From NCBI GenBank assembly GCA_934654835.1, contig CAKUGY010000002.1, positions 157,114 through 221,113 of the forward strand: DNA of 64,000 nucleotides, written 5' to 3'. This DNA comes from an uncultured Collinsella sp. (lineage in GTDB: Bacteria; Actinomycetota; Coriobacteriia; Coriobacteriales; Coriobacteriaceae). Positions 8,203 to 15,728 of the stretch are shown in pieces (the stretch's first letter is position 1; every line of letters begins with the position of its first letter). The position numbers and the translations under genes were made by a program. Under the pieces are notes generated by a model. It ran no database searches. It had not been told where the DNA came from and saw only the letters and a list, made by a program, of their open reading frames with translations.

Positions 8203-9318
8203 ATGGCGGCAGCGACAGCGTACAAGCAAGCAAATCCGTTCACGCCGATGTTCGGACGTGTACCGGCATACATGGCCGGCCGTGAGCAAATCATTGATGA
8301 TATGGTGCTGGCGTTTGAAAGCGCCGATTCCGACCCCAACCTATGCTCGATTTTCTACGGCGCGCGCGGTACAGGCAAAACGGCACTTTTGGCATATCTG
8401 TCATACCGCGCCCAGCAAGAAGGCTGGATTACGGCGAATGTGACGGCTTCGGACGGAATGCTCGAGGACATTCTGCAGCGCCTCAACGAATCGGCCGTTC
8501 ATCTGATTGAAAAGCCCGCTTCTAGGCGTGTGAACAGTGTTGGGATTGCCTCCATAGGAAGTATGAGCTGGGAAAACGTCGATATTGAGTATGAGGGCGC
8601 CAACTGGCGTACTAAGATGAACGCTCTGTTTGCTCAACTTGAAGCGACTGACACCGGGGTACTTATCGCCGTTGACGAAGTTGATGCATCGTTTGCGCAA
8701 ATGACGGAGCTCGTTACCACTTACCAGCATTTTGTGAGTGAGAACAAAAAGGTGGCTTTGCTCATGGCTGGGCTGCCGTTTCGCGTGTTGGCATTGCTGA
8801 CAGGTAAATCGACATCGTTTCTTCGCCGTGCGGCCCAACATTCGCTGGGATCTATTTCGCCGACTGAGGTAAAGGAAGCGTTCCGGCTGACGATTGAAGA
8901 CGGCGGCAAGACGATTTCTGATGAGGCGGTTGACCGTGCTGCCGAGGCAATCGATGGTTTTCCATTTATGTTCCAGTTGGTGGGATATCGGGCGTGGAAC
9001 GCTTCGCGCCAAGCGTCCGAGGTTTCCCTTGAAGATGTCGAACGCGGCGCAAAGCTTGCGCAAGAGGAGCTCGAATCGCGCGTTTTTGCTTCGACTGCGG
9101 CAGAGCTTTCGCAGGGGGACTTGGATTTCCTTCGCGCAATGAATCCTGTGGGTACGACGACCAGACAAGAATTGACTGCGAGGCTTAAGAAGAGCTCCGG
9201 TTCGATTTCGACATACAAGAAACGTCTGATTGAGGCAGGGGTGATTGAAGAACCCTTACAGGGGCGTTTCGAGTTTGCGCTGCCGGGCTTCGGTCGATAT
9301 GTAGCGACGCTTTGCTAG
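8203..9318 (+). CDS. AAA-family ATPase with C-terminal winged helix, function unknown
   Basis: The 371-residue protein has a Walker A motif YGARGTGKTALL near residue 56 and Walker B VLIAVDEVD near residue 157, resembling archaeal-type/STAND-like P-loop ATPases. The last ~75 residues look like a winged helix (TTTRQELTARLKKSSGSIST). No nuclease or transmembrane segment is visible. I chose ATG 8203 because GGGAGG lies 4 bases upstream; ATG 8173 is possible. The gene is preceded by four 19-bp tandem repeats and bracketed by inverted copies of a GGGACA-loop hairpin. It may act as a selfish, defence or DNA-partition-like unit, but I cannot assign a function. Confidence 0.75.
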   Translation: MAAATAYKQANPFTPMFGRVPAYMAGREQIIDDMVLAFESADSDPNLCSIFYGARGTGKTALLAYLSYRAQQEGWITANVTASDGMLEDILQRLNESAVHLIEKPASRRVNSVGIASIGSMSWENVDIEYEGANWRTKMNALFAQLEATDTGVLIAVDEVDASFAQMTELVTTYQHFVSENKKVALLMAGLPFRVLALLTGKSTSFLRRAAQHSLGSISPTEVKEAFRLTIEDGGKTISDEAVDRAAEAIDGFPFMFQLVGYRAWNASRQASEVSLEDVERGAKLAQEELESRVFASTAAELSQGDLDFLRAMNPVGTTTRQELTARLKKSSGSISTYKKRLIEAGVIEEPLQGRFEFALPGFGRYVATLC

Positions 9319-9356
9319 AGGGTCACCTCTGCGAAGGACTGTTCCGTGTTCTTCGT

Positions 9357-9415
9357 TGTCTCAATCTGTAACAGTTAACCGGCTTTTAGTGGTCTATTTG
9401 TTACAGATTGAGACA
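9357..9415. repeat. Perfect 17-bp inverted repeat
   Basis: TGTCTCAATCTGTAACA and its exact complement are separated by 25 bases, 38 bases after the ATPase stop. The symmetry suggests a stem at the transcript 3' end or a REP-like element. No second copy was noticed in the window. Confidence 0.65.
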
Positions 9416-9443
9416 AACTGACGGAGCGGGCTGCCGTGCCGAC

Positions 9444-9490
9444 CAAAACCACCACAAAGGTGCCTGTCCCCTTTGTGGTGGTTTTGTTTT
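9444..9490. terminator. GGGACA-loop hairpin, bidirectional terminator (copy F2)
   Basis: The stem AACCACCACAAAGG / CCTTTGTGGTGGTT is followed by TTTTGTTTTT on the plus strand and by TTTTGG on the minus strand. It lies between the convergent ATPase and DeoR genes. It is the inverted copy of the hairpin at 8001. Confidence 0.7.
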
Positions 9491-10293
9491 TAGGCGGTGG
9501 CGATGATGAGGGTTGGGGCGTCGGTGTCGGTGGTATCGGCGATTGAGGTGGCGACGGAGCCATCGGGGTCACGGTCCATCACGATGGTGTCGACATCGGT
9601 GAGTTCGGCGAAGCGGTACATGCCGCGTCCGTTGACCTTGCTCGCGTCCATGAGCGCCACGCTCTTACGCGCGGCGACGATCATGGCCGTTTTGGTCTCG
9701 GCCATCTGCGGAAAGTCGGTAGTAAAACCACAACCCGGGACAAAGGCGCCGGGGCACATAATAGCGAGGTCGGCGTGGACCATCTGCAGTGCCTGCATGG
9801 TGAGCGGACCGTACAGATAACGGTGGCCCTTGCGCAGCGCGCCGCCCAGCATGACGACGTCGACCGAGGGCATGCTCTCGTCGATGTAATCGGCAATGGT
9901 AATGTCGGCCGTGATGACGGTGATACTGTCGCGTTGGTCGAGCAGGCGGACAAATTCGAGTGCCGTGGTGCCCGAGTCGACGAGCAGGGTGTCGCCGTCG
10001 CTGACGAGCTCAATGGCACTTTGGGCGATCGCCTGCTTTGCGGCAACGTTGACGTTGATGCGGCGGTCCTGCGTGGAGACGGTCAGACGCTTGTGGAGTG
10101 ACACGGCGCCGCCATGCGTGCGGCGCAGTTTGCCGGCCTCGGCGAGGGCGTCCAAGTCGGCTCGGGCCGTGACGGAGGACACGCCAAAGGTCTGGGCGAT
10201 TTCTGCCACCTGTACCGAGGCATTGTGCTCGAGCATTTCCATGATGGCGGCACGGCGTTCGTCGGCAAAAGCTCGGGTTGCAACTTGGACCAT
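9490..10293 (-). CDS. DeoR-family transcriptional regulator
   Basis: The 267-residue form has an N-terminal DeoR helix-turn-helix (ERRAAIMEMLEHN, then VAEIAQTFGVSSVTARADLDAL) and the C-terminal sugar-phosphate sensor domain with VDSGTTALEFVRLL and the conserved KVNGRGMYRFAEL. DeoR regulators usually respond to phosphorylated sugars. It diverges from the tagatose-bisphosphate aldolase gene, so tagatose- or fructose-phosphate control of that gene is the natural inference. I chose ATG 10293 with GGAG 5 bases upstream; ATG 10350 would add 19 residues with a weaker site. Confidence 0.85.
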   Translation of the reverse strand: MVQVATRAFADERRAAIMEMLEHNASVQVAEIAQTFGVSSVTARADLDALAEAGKLRRTHGGAVSLHKRLTVSTQDRRINVNVAAKQAIAQSAIELVSDGDTLLVDSGTTALEFVRLLDQRDSITVITADITIADYIDESMPSVDVVMLGGALRKGHRYLYGPLTMQALQMVHADLAIMCPGAFVPGCGFTTDFPQMAETKTAMIVAARKSVALMDASKVNGRGMYRFAELTDVDTIVMDRDPDGSVATSIADTTDTDAPTLIIATA

Positions 10294-10385
10294 GTCAGCT
10301 CCATTCTCAGCCAAATTTGCAGGAATTGTGTTGAGTTCATTTTCGTTCATTTTCTTTTTGAGTAAGAAAACGCCTTTCGATTACT

Positions 10386-10410
10386 TATCTTTTCTATAAA
10401 AGAAAGACAC
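10386..10410. promoter_or_regulatory. Candidate operator in the DeoR-aldolase divergent region
   Basis: TCTTTTCTATAAAAGA is an imperfect palindrome embedded in an A/T- and GAAA-rich stretch between the DeoR gene and the aldolase gene. DeoR-family operators are often of this composition. Only the symmetry and location support it. The remaining 10351-10627 gap shows no other gene. Confidence 0.35.
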
Positions 10411-10627
10411 TCAAGGCTCAAAACTCAATATCGAACGCATGCGCTCGGCACAAAACCCTTCCGTTTGCTTTTCAAAAATGAAGGCTCGACCTCGCGCGAC
10501 GACAACATCTCGCACATTCATACCCGCCGAATTTCATACAATGGGCGCAGCAAAACGCAAGGTAAAACGCCTTGCGAACACGTACGCCCGATGTCCAGAT
10601 GCGGGCGAGGGAGAGGAGCAAACGCTC

Positions 10628-11485
10628 ATGGCACTTGTTACCACCGAAAAGATGCTCAAGGACGCTCAGGCCGGCCACTACGCCGTCGGCGCGTTCAACG
10701 TCGAGAACCTCGAGTTTGTTATGGCCGTTCTGGCCGCTGCCGAGGAGACCAAGTCCCCCGTCATCATGCAGACCACCCCGGGCACCATCAAGACCGCTGG
10801 CCTGGATTACTTCTACGGCATGGTCAAGGCTGCTGCCGAGCGCGCTTCCGTGCCCGTCGCCCTGCACCTCGATCACGGCGATGGCTATGACCGCTGCATG
10901 CAGGCCTTCCGCACTGGCTACACCTCCGTCATGATCGACGGTTCGCACGAGTCCTTCGAGGATAACATCGCCCTGACCAAGTCCGTCGCCGACGCTGGCC
11001 GCGCCATGGGCGTGCCCGTCGAGGCCGAGCTCGGCAAGGTTGGCGGCAAGGAGGACGACGGTCCCGCGGTTGAGGGCGAGAGCCCCTACACCGATCCCGC
11101 CGAGGCCAAGGAGTTCGTCGAGCGCACTGGCTGCACCTCGCTGGCCATTGGCGTTGGCACCAGCCACGGCGTGTACACGAGCGATCCGCACATCGAGCAG
11201 TCCGTGGTCAAGGCCATCCGCGACGCCGTCGACGTGCCGCTGGTCCTGCACGGCACCTCCGGTGTGCCCGATGAGCAGGTTGCCGAGGCCGTGAAGAACG
11301 GCATCTGCAAGGTCAACTATGCCACCGAGCTGCGTCAGGCCTACACCAAGGGCTTCATGGCCTACATGGCCGAGAACCCCGCCTGCTTCGATCCCAAGAA
11401 GCCGGCCAAGGAGGGCATGCGTGAGATCACCGAGCTGGTTAAGATCCGCATGACCAACCTCAACTCTGTGGGCAAAGCAGAGTAA
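10628..11485 (+). CDS. gatY: Class II tagatose-/fructose-bisphosphate aldolase, GatY/KbaY-like
   Basis: This 285-residue zinc-dependent aldolase cleaves a ketose 1,6-bisphosphate to dihydroxyacetone phosphate and glyceraldehyde 3-phosphate. Zinc-binding and active-site blocks are visible: LHLDHGDGYDRC, MIDGSHESFEDN, EAELGKVGGKEDD, GVGTSHGVY and LHGTSG. The PVIMQTTPGTIKTAG segment and overall length favour the GatY/KbaY subfamily over FbaA, and with lacB and lacC it would complete the tagatose pathway. AGGAG 9 bases upstream supports ATG 10628, giving the family-typical N-terminus. Fructose-bisphosphate activity cannot be excluded. Confidence 0.82.
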   Translation: MALVTTEKMLKDAQAGHYAVGAFNVENLEFVMAVLAAAEETKSPVIMQTTPGTIKTAGLDYFYGMVKAAAERASVPVALHLDHGDGYDRCMQAFRTGYTSVMIDGSHESFEDNIALTKSVADAGRAMGVPVEAELGKVGGKEDDGPAVEGESPYTDPAEAKEFVERTGCTSLAIGVGTSHGVYTSDPHIEQSVVKAIRDAVDVPLVLHGTSGVPDEQVAEAVKNGICKVNYATELRQAYTKGFMAYMAENPACFDPKKPAKEGMREITELVKIRMTNLNSVGKAE

Positions 11486-11509
11486 CAGCAAGGGTACTCT
11501 GATCCCACC

Positions 11510-11654
11510 GGGCCGTCCGGAAACGGAAAAGGGCCTATCTCTCAGAACGTCCTCGGACATGTCGGAAGCCCCGCCGCGCACTACGCGCTGCGGGGCTTCC
11601 TCCGTCCTGCGGAATGTTCTGAGAGATAGGCCCTTTTCCGTTTCCGGACGGCCC
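11510..11654 (+). repeat. Family A nested hairpin (copy A1)
   Basis: Outer arms of about 38 bases (starting GGGCCGTCCGGAAACGG) pair almost perfectly. Inside them lie the conserved segments CGTCCTCGGACATG (11548) and CGTCCTGCGGAATG, and inside those an inner stem GGAAGCCCCGC / GCGGGGCTTCC. No T-run follows. The core recurs at 51076-51204 and 58282-58406 with unrelated outer arms. It follows the aldolase gene in the same orientation. Confidence 0.8.
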
Positions 11655-11703
11655 TGCTCAATCGCCCTTGTGGCGTTGGGGCTGAAAGGGTGGGGCGCGT
11701 GGG

Positions 11704-12327
11704 CTACTTGGTTGTTAGGGTTAGTAGGTCGTTGGGGGTTTTGAGGTTGTAGGTGGCGTTTGGGATGTCTTGGTGTGACCCCCATGCTGCTCGGGCAAAA
11801 CTGACCCCTGCTGAAGTTGCGCATTGTTCGTCGTAGACGGTGTCGCCAACGTAGATGACGCTATTGGGGTTTGCGCCCGTACGTCGGAGATATTCGAGCA
11901 TGGGTGCGGGTGCGGGTTTGTGTTCGGTTGTGTCTTCGACAAGAATGATGTGCTCAAAATACGTATCGAAGCCAAGGGGTGCTATTTCTTCTGCATATTC
12001 GTCGCGCGCACGTGAGGAGACAATGCCAAGATTGCAACCGCTATCGGCGAGTTTTGCGATGACTTCAAGCAAACCCGGAAACACGCTGATGGTGTTTTTA
12101 AAGCTAGCGGCAACTTGGCACCAGCGATCCAATGTTGCTTGCGAGTAGATTCCAAGTTTCTCAAGGGCGTCCTTGCCAGGTATGCCGAGGGCAAACTCAA
12201 GCTCGTTTCGGGGGAGCGTTTTGCCGGTCTCTTCTTGGACAATCTGGGCAAGCGATGACAGAACACTTTCTTCTGTATCTGCCAATGTCCCATCAACGTC
12301 AAACACGACGTGGTCGAATTGTTTCAT
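11704..12327 (-). CDS. HAD-superfamily hydrolase (phosphoglycolate phosphatase-like)
   Basis: The 207-residue protein carries the HAD motif I DVDGTLADTEES at the N-terminus, motif II SSRARD near residue 107, and the C-terminal acidic motif YVGDTVYDEQCA near residue 165. The cap-1 domain length fits the Gph/PGMB-type group that dephosphorylates small phosphometabolites. The substrate is not evident. I chose ATG 12327 because GAAAGGA precedes it by 5 bases; ATG 12345 is alternative. It may share a promoter region with nothing else here, since the AraC gene starts nearly 1 kb upstream on the same strand and ends 59 bases before it. Confidence 0.82.
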   Translation of the reverse strand: MKQFDHVVFDVDGTLADTEESVLSSLAQIVQEETGKTLPRNELEFALGIPGKDALEKLGIYSQATLDRWCQVAASFKNTISVFPGLLEVIAKLADSGCNLGIVSSRARDEYAEEIAPLGFDTYFEHIILVEDTTEHKPAPAPMLEYLRRTGANPNSVIYVGDTVYDEQCATSAGVSFARAAWGSHQDIPNATYNLKTPNDLLTLTTK

Positions 12328-12386
12328 GGCATTCCTTTCTCTCATCTGTCTGATAGTGTGGGATAGGTGAGGTGGAAGCGCTAGCG

Positions 12387-13319
12387 TTATTTCTGCCCTG
12401 TAGTATCGAAATTCTGCCGCATGGCTCGATACTCAGAAGGGGTACAGCCAATTTGTTCCTTGAATACCTGCCCAAGGTGGCTCGCCGTTGCAAAGCCGCA
12501 TTGGTGAGCGATCGTCTGTACCGTTCGCGTGGTGTGCGTCAAGAGCGTACAGGCGCGGGTGATGCGGTATGCGCGTAGATACGCGGCCGGGGTTGTTCCC
12601 GCGCAAGCTTTGATGGTGCGATAACAATCTCTTTCGCTGATGCCGACCGCGGATGCAATTTGGGGAACATCTATGCTGTCTGCATAGTGTGTGCGGATAT
12701 AGTCAAGAACTTCCCTAAACCGAACTTCACGGCTGGTCATCCAAGAGTCATTGCGCAAAAAGAATCGTGGTTCAGCTTTGGCATAGATCTGAACCCAGAG
12801 TTCGGACAGGCTATTTCGAAGCGCCATCTCGTTCTGCGGCTGTTGAAGATCGTGGCTGAAGGAGCTCTTCAGCAAATCGATAAAGGGCATATCGTCGGGG
12901 TTGGTGGGCGACCATTTGAGTATATCGACGCCTCGACATTGCAGCAAAGGATTGATGAAGCGCTTTTGGAGACGTCCCGCGGGATCGCCGAGCATTGACG
13001 GCTGAAAGATATGCAGCATTTGAATGGCTGGCGCCGAGTTGGGTGATTGCAACGTGCTGTGCAAAACGCCGCCGTTGATAAAGCCGGCGGACCCTTCCTC
13101 AAAGCGCATGTGCTCATGAGCCGCACGCGTGCGATAGTCAATCGCTCCCTGTTCCATGTAGAAAAGCTCGACTTCGGAATGCCAGTGCCAGGGGACGGAA
13201 TTGCCCGGATAGCGAGCGAATTCTGCGCGTTCGGCAATATAGGGCCAGTCTTCGGCGGTCTCGGGAAACGCTTCCTCGCGTCCTCCGCGGTGCAATTCTA
13301 TGTGATCCATGTTTCGCAT
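12387..13319 (-). CDS. AraC-family regulator with N-terminal cupin domain
   Basis: The 310-residue protein has a cupin-like sensor (HWHSEVELFYMEQG near residues 43-56) and a C-terminal pair of AraC helix-turn-helices (IDVPQIASAVGISERDCYRTIK, then TVQTIAHQCGFATASHLGQVFK). The linker reads FLRNDSWMTSREVR, typical of this class. It probably senses a sugar or other small molecule. The HAD gene lies downstream on the same strand, so it may be a target or operon partner. The start is either of two close ATGs (13319 or 13310). Confidence 0.83.
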   Translation of the reverse strand: MRNMDHIELHRGGREEAFPETAEDWPYIAERAEFARYPGNSVPWHWHSEVELFYMEQGAIDYRTRAAHEHMRFEEGSAGFINGGVLHSTLQSPNSAPAIQMLHIFQPSMLGDPAGRLQKRFINPLLQCRGVDILKWSPTNPDDMPFIDLLKSSFSHDLQQPQNEMALRNSLSELWVQIYAKAEPRFFLRNDSWMTSREVRFREVLDYIRTHYADSIDVPQIASAVGISERDCYRTIKACAGTTPAAYLRAYRITRACTLLTHTTRTVQTIAHQCGFATASHLGQVFKEQIGCTPSEYRAMRQNFDTTGQK

Positions 13320-13344
13320 GGCATCAGTATAAAGCGCGATGGGC

Positions 13345-13554
13345 TTAGATTGCCCTTGCCTGTTCGGGGAACGCCTTGTCTAGGGATGCTTGGAGCTTTT
13401 CGAAGGATGCTCGTAAGTTGAGGTTCTGATTAGTTGAGCGTTTGGCTTTTGTGGTGGGGGAGTCGAGGAGGCCGTTTCTCTGTGTCGGGGGGAAGGAGAA
13501 AAGGTTTGCATGTTTTAGGGATGGCTGCTGTGCTGCGTCATTGGAAGAATGCAT
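13345..13554 (-). CDS. Small ORF of uncertain reality
   Basis: A 69-codon frame begins at ATG 13554 with AGGAGG 10 bases upstream and ends with an amphipathic-looking stretch (ASFEKLQASLDKAFPEQ). It overlaps no other gene. Directly upstream on the same strand, another short open frame ends in ARDLAAHPVRNLLVDIEEAA and a stop, with no clear start. I do not recognise either. They could be remnants of a decayed gene or a small two-gene unit. The 13320-13807 gap otherwise holds nothing I can name. Confidence 0.3.
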   Translation of the reverse strand: MHSSNDAAQQPSLKHANLFSFPPTQRNGLLDSPTTKAKRSTNQNLNLRASFEKLQASLDKAFPEQARAI

Positions 13555-13807
13555 GCTTATGCGGCCTCCTCGATGTCCACCAAAAGGTTGCGCACGGGGT
13601 GTGCTGCTAGGTCCCGTGCGTTGGCAGTATTATGCCGCGGTCGTTGCAAAGAAGCGCTAAAGAAAGGCTTAATGAGGTTTGCGATTACAGTGAAACCGCA
13701 GGTCAAAGCTATCGAGTAACACTCTTGAAAGGTTTTGAGCTTAAGGGCTTTCTAAGGTTTGTGGCGTGGATGTGGCGCGGGCGTGCGGGGCCTGTGAATG
13801 GCTCGTT

Positions 13808-14794
13808 TTAGCGTTGCGGGGTCGCGGCTCGCACCTGCTCGATGACCTGTTCCATCGTGGCGTCGATGCGGTCCTTTTTGAGTTCGCATTCCCAGATAGT
13901 TATGGGTGTCCAGCCCATTTCGGTGAGTGCTGCCACGGCAGCCCGGTCGCGCTCGACGTTGCGGCGGAACTTTGTCTCCCAAAACTCAACGTTGCGCTTG
14001 GGCTGACTCGGATTGCACTTGGGGCAACGATGCCAAAAGCAGCCGTTGACGAAGATGGCGATCTTGCGCCCGGGGAAGGCGATGTCTGGCTTGCCGGGAA
14101 CTTTCCATTCCAGGCGATAACCCGTGAGTCCCGCGGCGCGCAGGCGCTGGCGAACGAGCAGCTCGGGCTTGGTATTGGCGCGCTTGTTGCCTTTCATGGA
14201 CTTTTTGATGGCGGCGCGACGGCGGACTAGCTCGCGCTCGTCGGCGGAGAGGTCCGAGGTGTCGATGCCGTCGAGCAGACCGGGTTTGGGGCGCTTTTTG
14301 GAGCGGCGTTTGGTTTTGCGCTTGGGTTTGGTGGTGGGGTCGTCGGTTGTGTTGGGCACGGCGTCATCGGTGGCGCTTGCCTCAAGTCGGTCTTCCTTGA
14401 GCTTGATCAGCGCATCAATCAGTCCCTTGTCGGCGGGCATCCATTCCACCGTTGCCAGCGAGGTGCGCGGAATCCAGCGGATGTCGAGCTGGCGGTCGTG
14501 TTTCTGGGGTTCATCGGACTCATCGGCCAACGAGCAGTAATAACACTCCATGGAGAGATGAAAATCGGGATAGTCGTACTCAACGGTATAGAAATCGCGC
14601 AGGTTGGTGACCTTTACCTGCAGTTCTTCCATGAGCTCGCGACGTACGGCGTCCTCGGGCGACTCGCCGCGTACAATCTTGCCGCCTGGGAACTCCCAAA
14701 GTCCCTGCATGTCGCCATAGCCGCGCTGCACGGCAAGCAGCTCGTCGGATCCTTCCTTGCGAATGATCCCAGCAGCAACATGAACAGTCTTCAA
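13808..14794 (-). CDS. NUDIX hydrolase - Vsr mismatch endonuclease fusion
   Basis: One 328-residue reading frame joins two DNA-protection enzymes. Residues ~1-135 are a MutT-like NUDIX domain (NUDIX box G-x5-E-x7-RELMEELQ, with Q replacing the usual G). A Lys/Arg-rich linker (KPKRKTKRRSKKRPKPG) follows. Residues ~185-325 are a Vsr endonuclease, with the catalytic-Asp region PGKPDIAF, the zinc/His segment NGCFWHRCPKC, the NVERD motif, and GWTPITIWEC. MutT enzymes remove 8-oxo-dGTP, and Vsr nicks T:G mismatches from deaminated 5-methylcytosine. The start is TTG 14794, after GAGAGGA; the upstream frame is a shadow of the ABC gene. No cytosine methylase gene is nearby. Confidence 0.85.
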   Translation of the reverse strand: MKTVHVAAGIIRKEGSDELLAVQRGYGDMQGLWEFPGGKIVRGESPEDAVRRELMEELQVKVTNLRDFYTVEYDYPDFHLSMECYYCSLADESDEPQKHDRQLDIRWIPRTSLATVEWMPADKGLIDALIKLKEDRLEASATDDAVPNTTDDPTTKPKRKTKRRSKKRPKPGLLDGIDTSDLSADERELVRRRAAIKKSMKGNKRANTKPELLVRQRLRAAGLTGYRLEWKVPGKPDIAFPGRKIAIFVNGCFWHRCPKCNPSQPKRNVEFWETKFRRNVERDRAAVAALTEMGWTPITIWECELKKDRIDATMEQVIEQVRAATPQR

Positions 14795-14942
14795 CAGGAG
14801 TCCTCTCTCAACATCAACACGTGACAGGGTCGCTACCCCTACCTTACACAACGGTAAGGCAAGCGTAAGCCATATCGATGGTAGCCGACTCGTCTTCTTG
14901 CGACTATAGATGCCGTAGACTAATCGCAAGAAAGGACTCGGT

Positions 14943-15728
14943 ATGCAAACCATGCAAGCAGCGACCCCGGTACTGGAGGTCGCGCATCTCGAAAAGGTAT
15001 ACGGCGCGCTGGGCAACGTGACCCGCGCGCTCAACGACGTCAGCTTTACCGTCAACCGTGGCGAATTCGTGGGCATCATGGGTGCCTCGGGCTCGGGAAA
15101 GTCGACACTGCTCAACTGCGTGTCGACCATCGACAGCGCCACGAGCGGCATCATTCGCATCAACGGCCAGGATGTGACGCGCATGAAACAGGCCAAGCTT
15201 TCGCAGTTCCGCCGCGAGGAGCTGGGCTTCATCTTCCAGGACTCCAACCTGCTCGACACGCTTACGGCGCGCGAGAACATTGCCCTGCCGCTCACCATCG
15301 CCCGCGTGAATTCGGCCGAAATCTCGACCCGTGTGCAGGACGTGGCCGCACGCCTGTCCATTAGCCAGGTGCTCGACAAGTACCCCTATCAGATGTCCGG
15401 TGGTCAGCAACAGCGCGTTGCCGCAGCTCGCGCGCTCGTCACCGACCCCACCATGATCATGGCCGACGAGCCCACCGGCGCCCTCGACTCCAAAAGCGCC
15501 CGCCTGCTGCTCGAGAGCCTAGAGGCCCTCAACCGCCGCCTGCGCGCCACCGTGCTCATGGTTACGCACGACAGTTTTGCCGCCAGCTACACGAGTCGTG
15601 TGCTGTTTATTCGCGACGGCAAGATCTTCACCGAGCTGCGCCGTGGCGACACCGACCGCCGAGAGTTCTTCGACCGCATTATGGAGGTCGTTGCCATGAT
15701 GGGCGGTGAGGGCTCCGATGCTCTGTAA
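14943..15728 (+). CDS. ABC transporter ATP-binding protein, BceA/MacB-like
   Basis: The 261-residue ATPase shows Walker A GASGSGKSTLLN near residue 45, the Q-loop FIFQDSNLLD, the signature MSGGQQQR, Walker B MIMADEPTGALDS, and the H-loop VTHD. The family partners with FtsX-like permeases in antimicrobial-peptide resistance or lipoprotein-type mechanotransmission. The next gene, such a permease, overlaps it by 11 bases, so they form one transporter. No BceRS two-component genes are adjacent; the nearest regulator is the convergent membrane LuxR gene. Confidence 0.88.
   Translation: MQTMQAATPVLEVAHLEKVYGALGNVTRALNDVSFTVNRGEFVGIMGASGSGKSTLLNCVSTIDSATSGIIRINGQDVTRMKQAKLSQFRREELGFIFQDSNLLDTLTARENIALPLTIARVNSAEISTRVQDVAARLSISQVLDKYPYQMSGGQQQRVAAARALVTDPTMIMADEPTGALDSKSARLLLESLEALNRRLRATVLMVTHDSFAASYTSRVLFIRDGKIFTELRRGDTDRREFFDRIMEVVAMMGGEGSDAL

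Noticed and set aside
11510..11654. Simple Rho-independent terminator
   Set aside because: No T-run follows the stem and the internal sequence is conserved among unrelated loci, so termination alone does not explain it.
14795..15379. N-terminal extension of the NUDIX-Vsr frame, making a 523-residue protein
   Set aside because: This part runs antisense through the ABC ATPase gene, is rich in Ser/Arg/Met without domain features, and the TTG at 14794 with GAGAGGA gives a normal NUDIX start.
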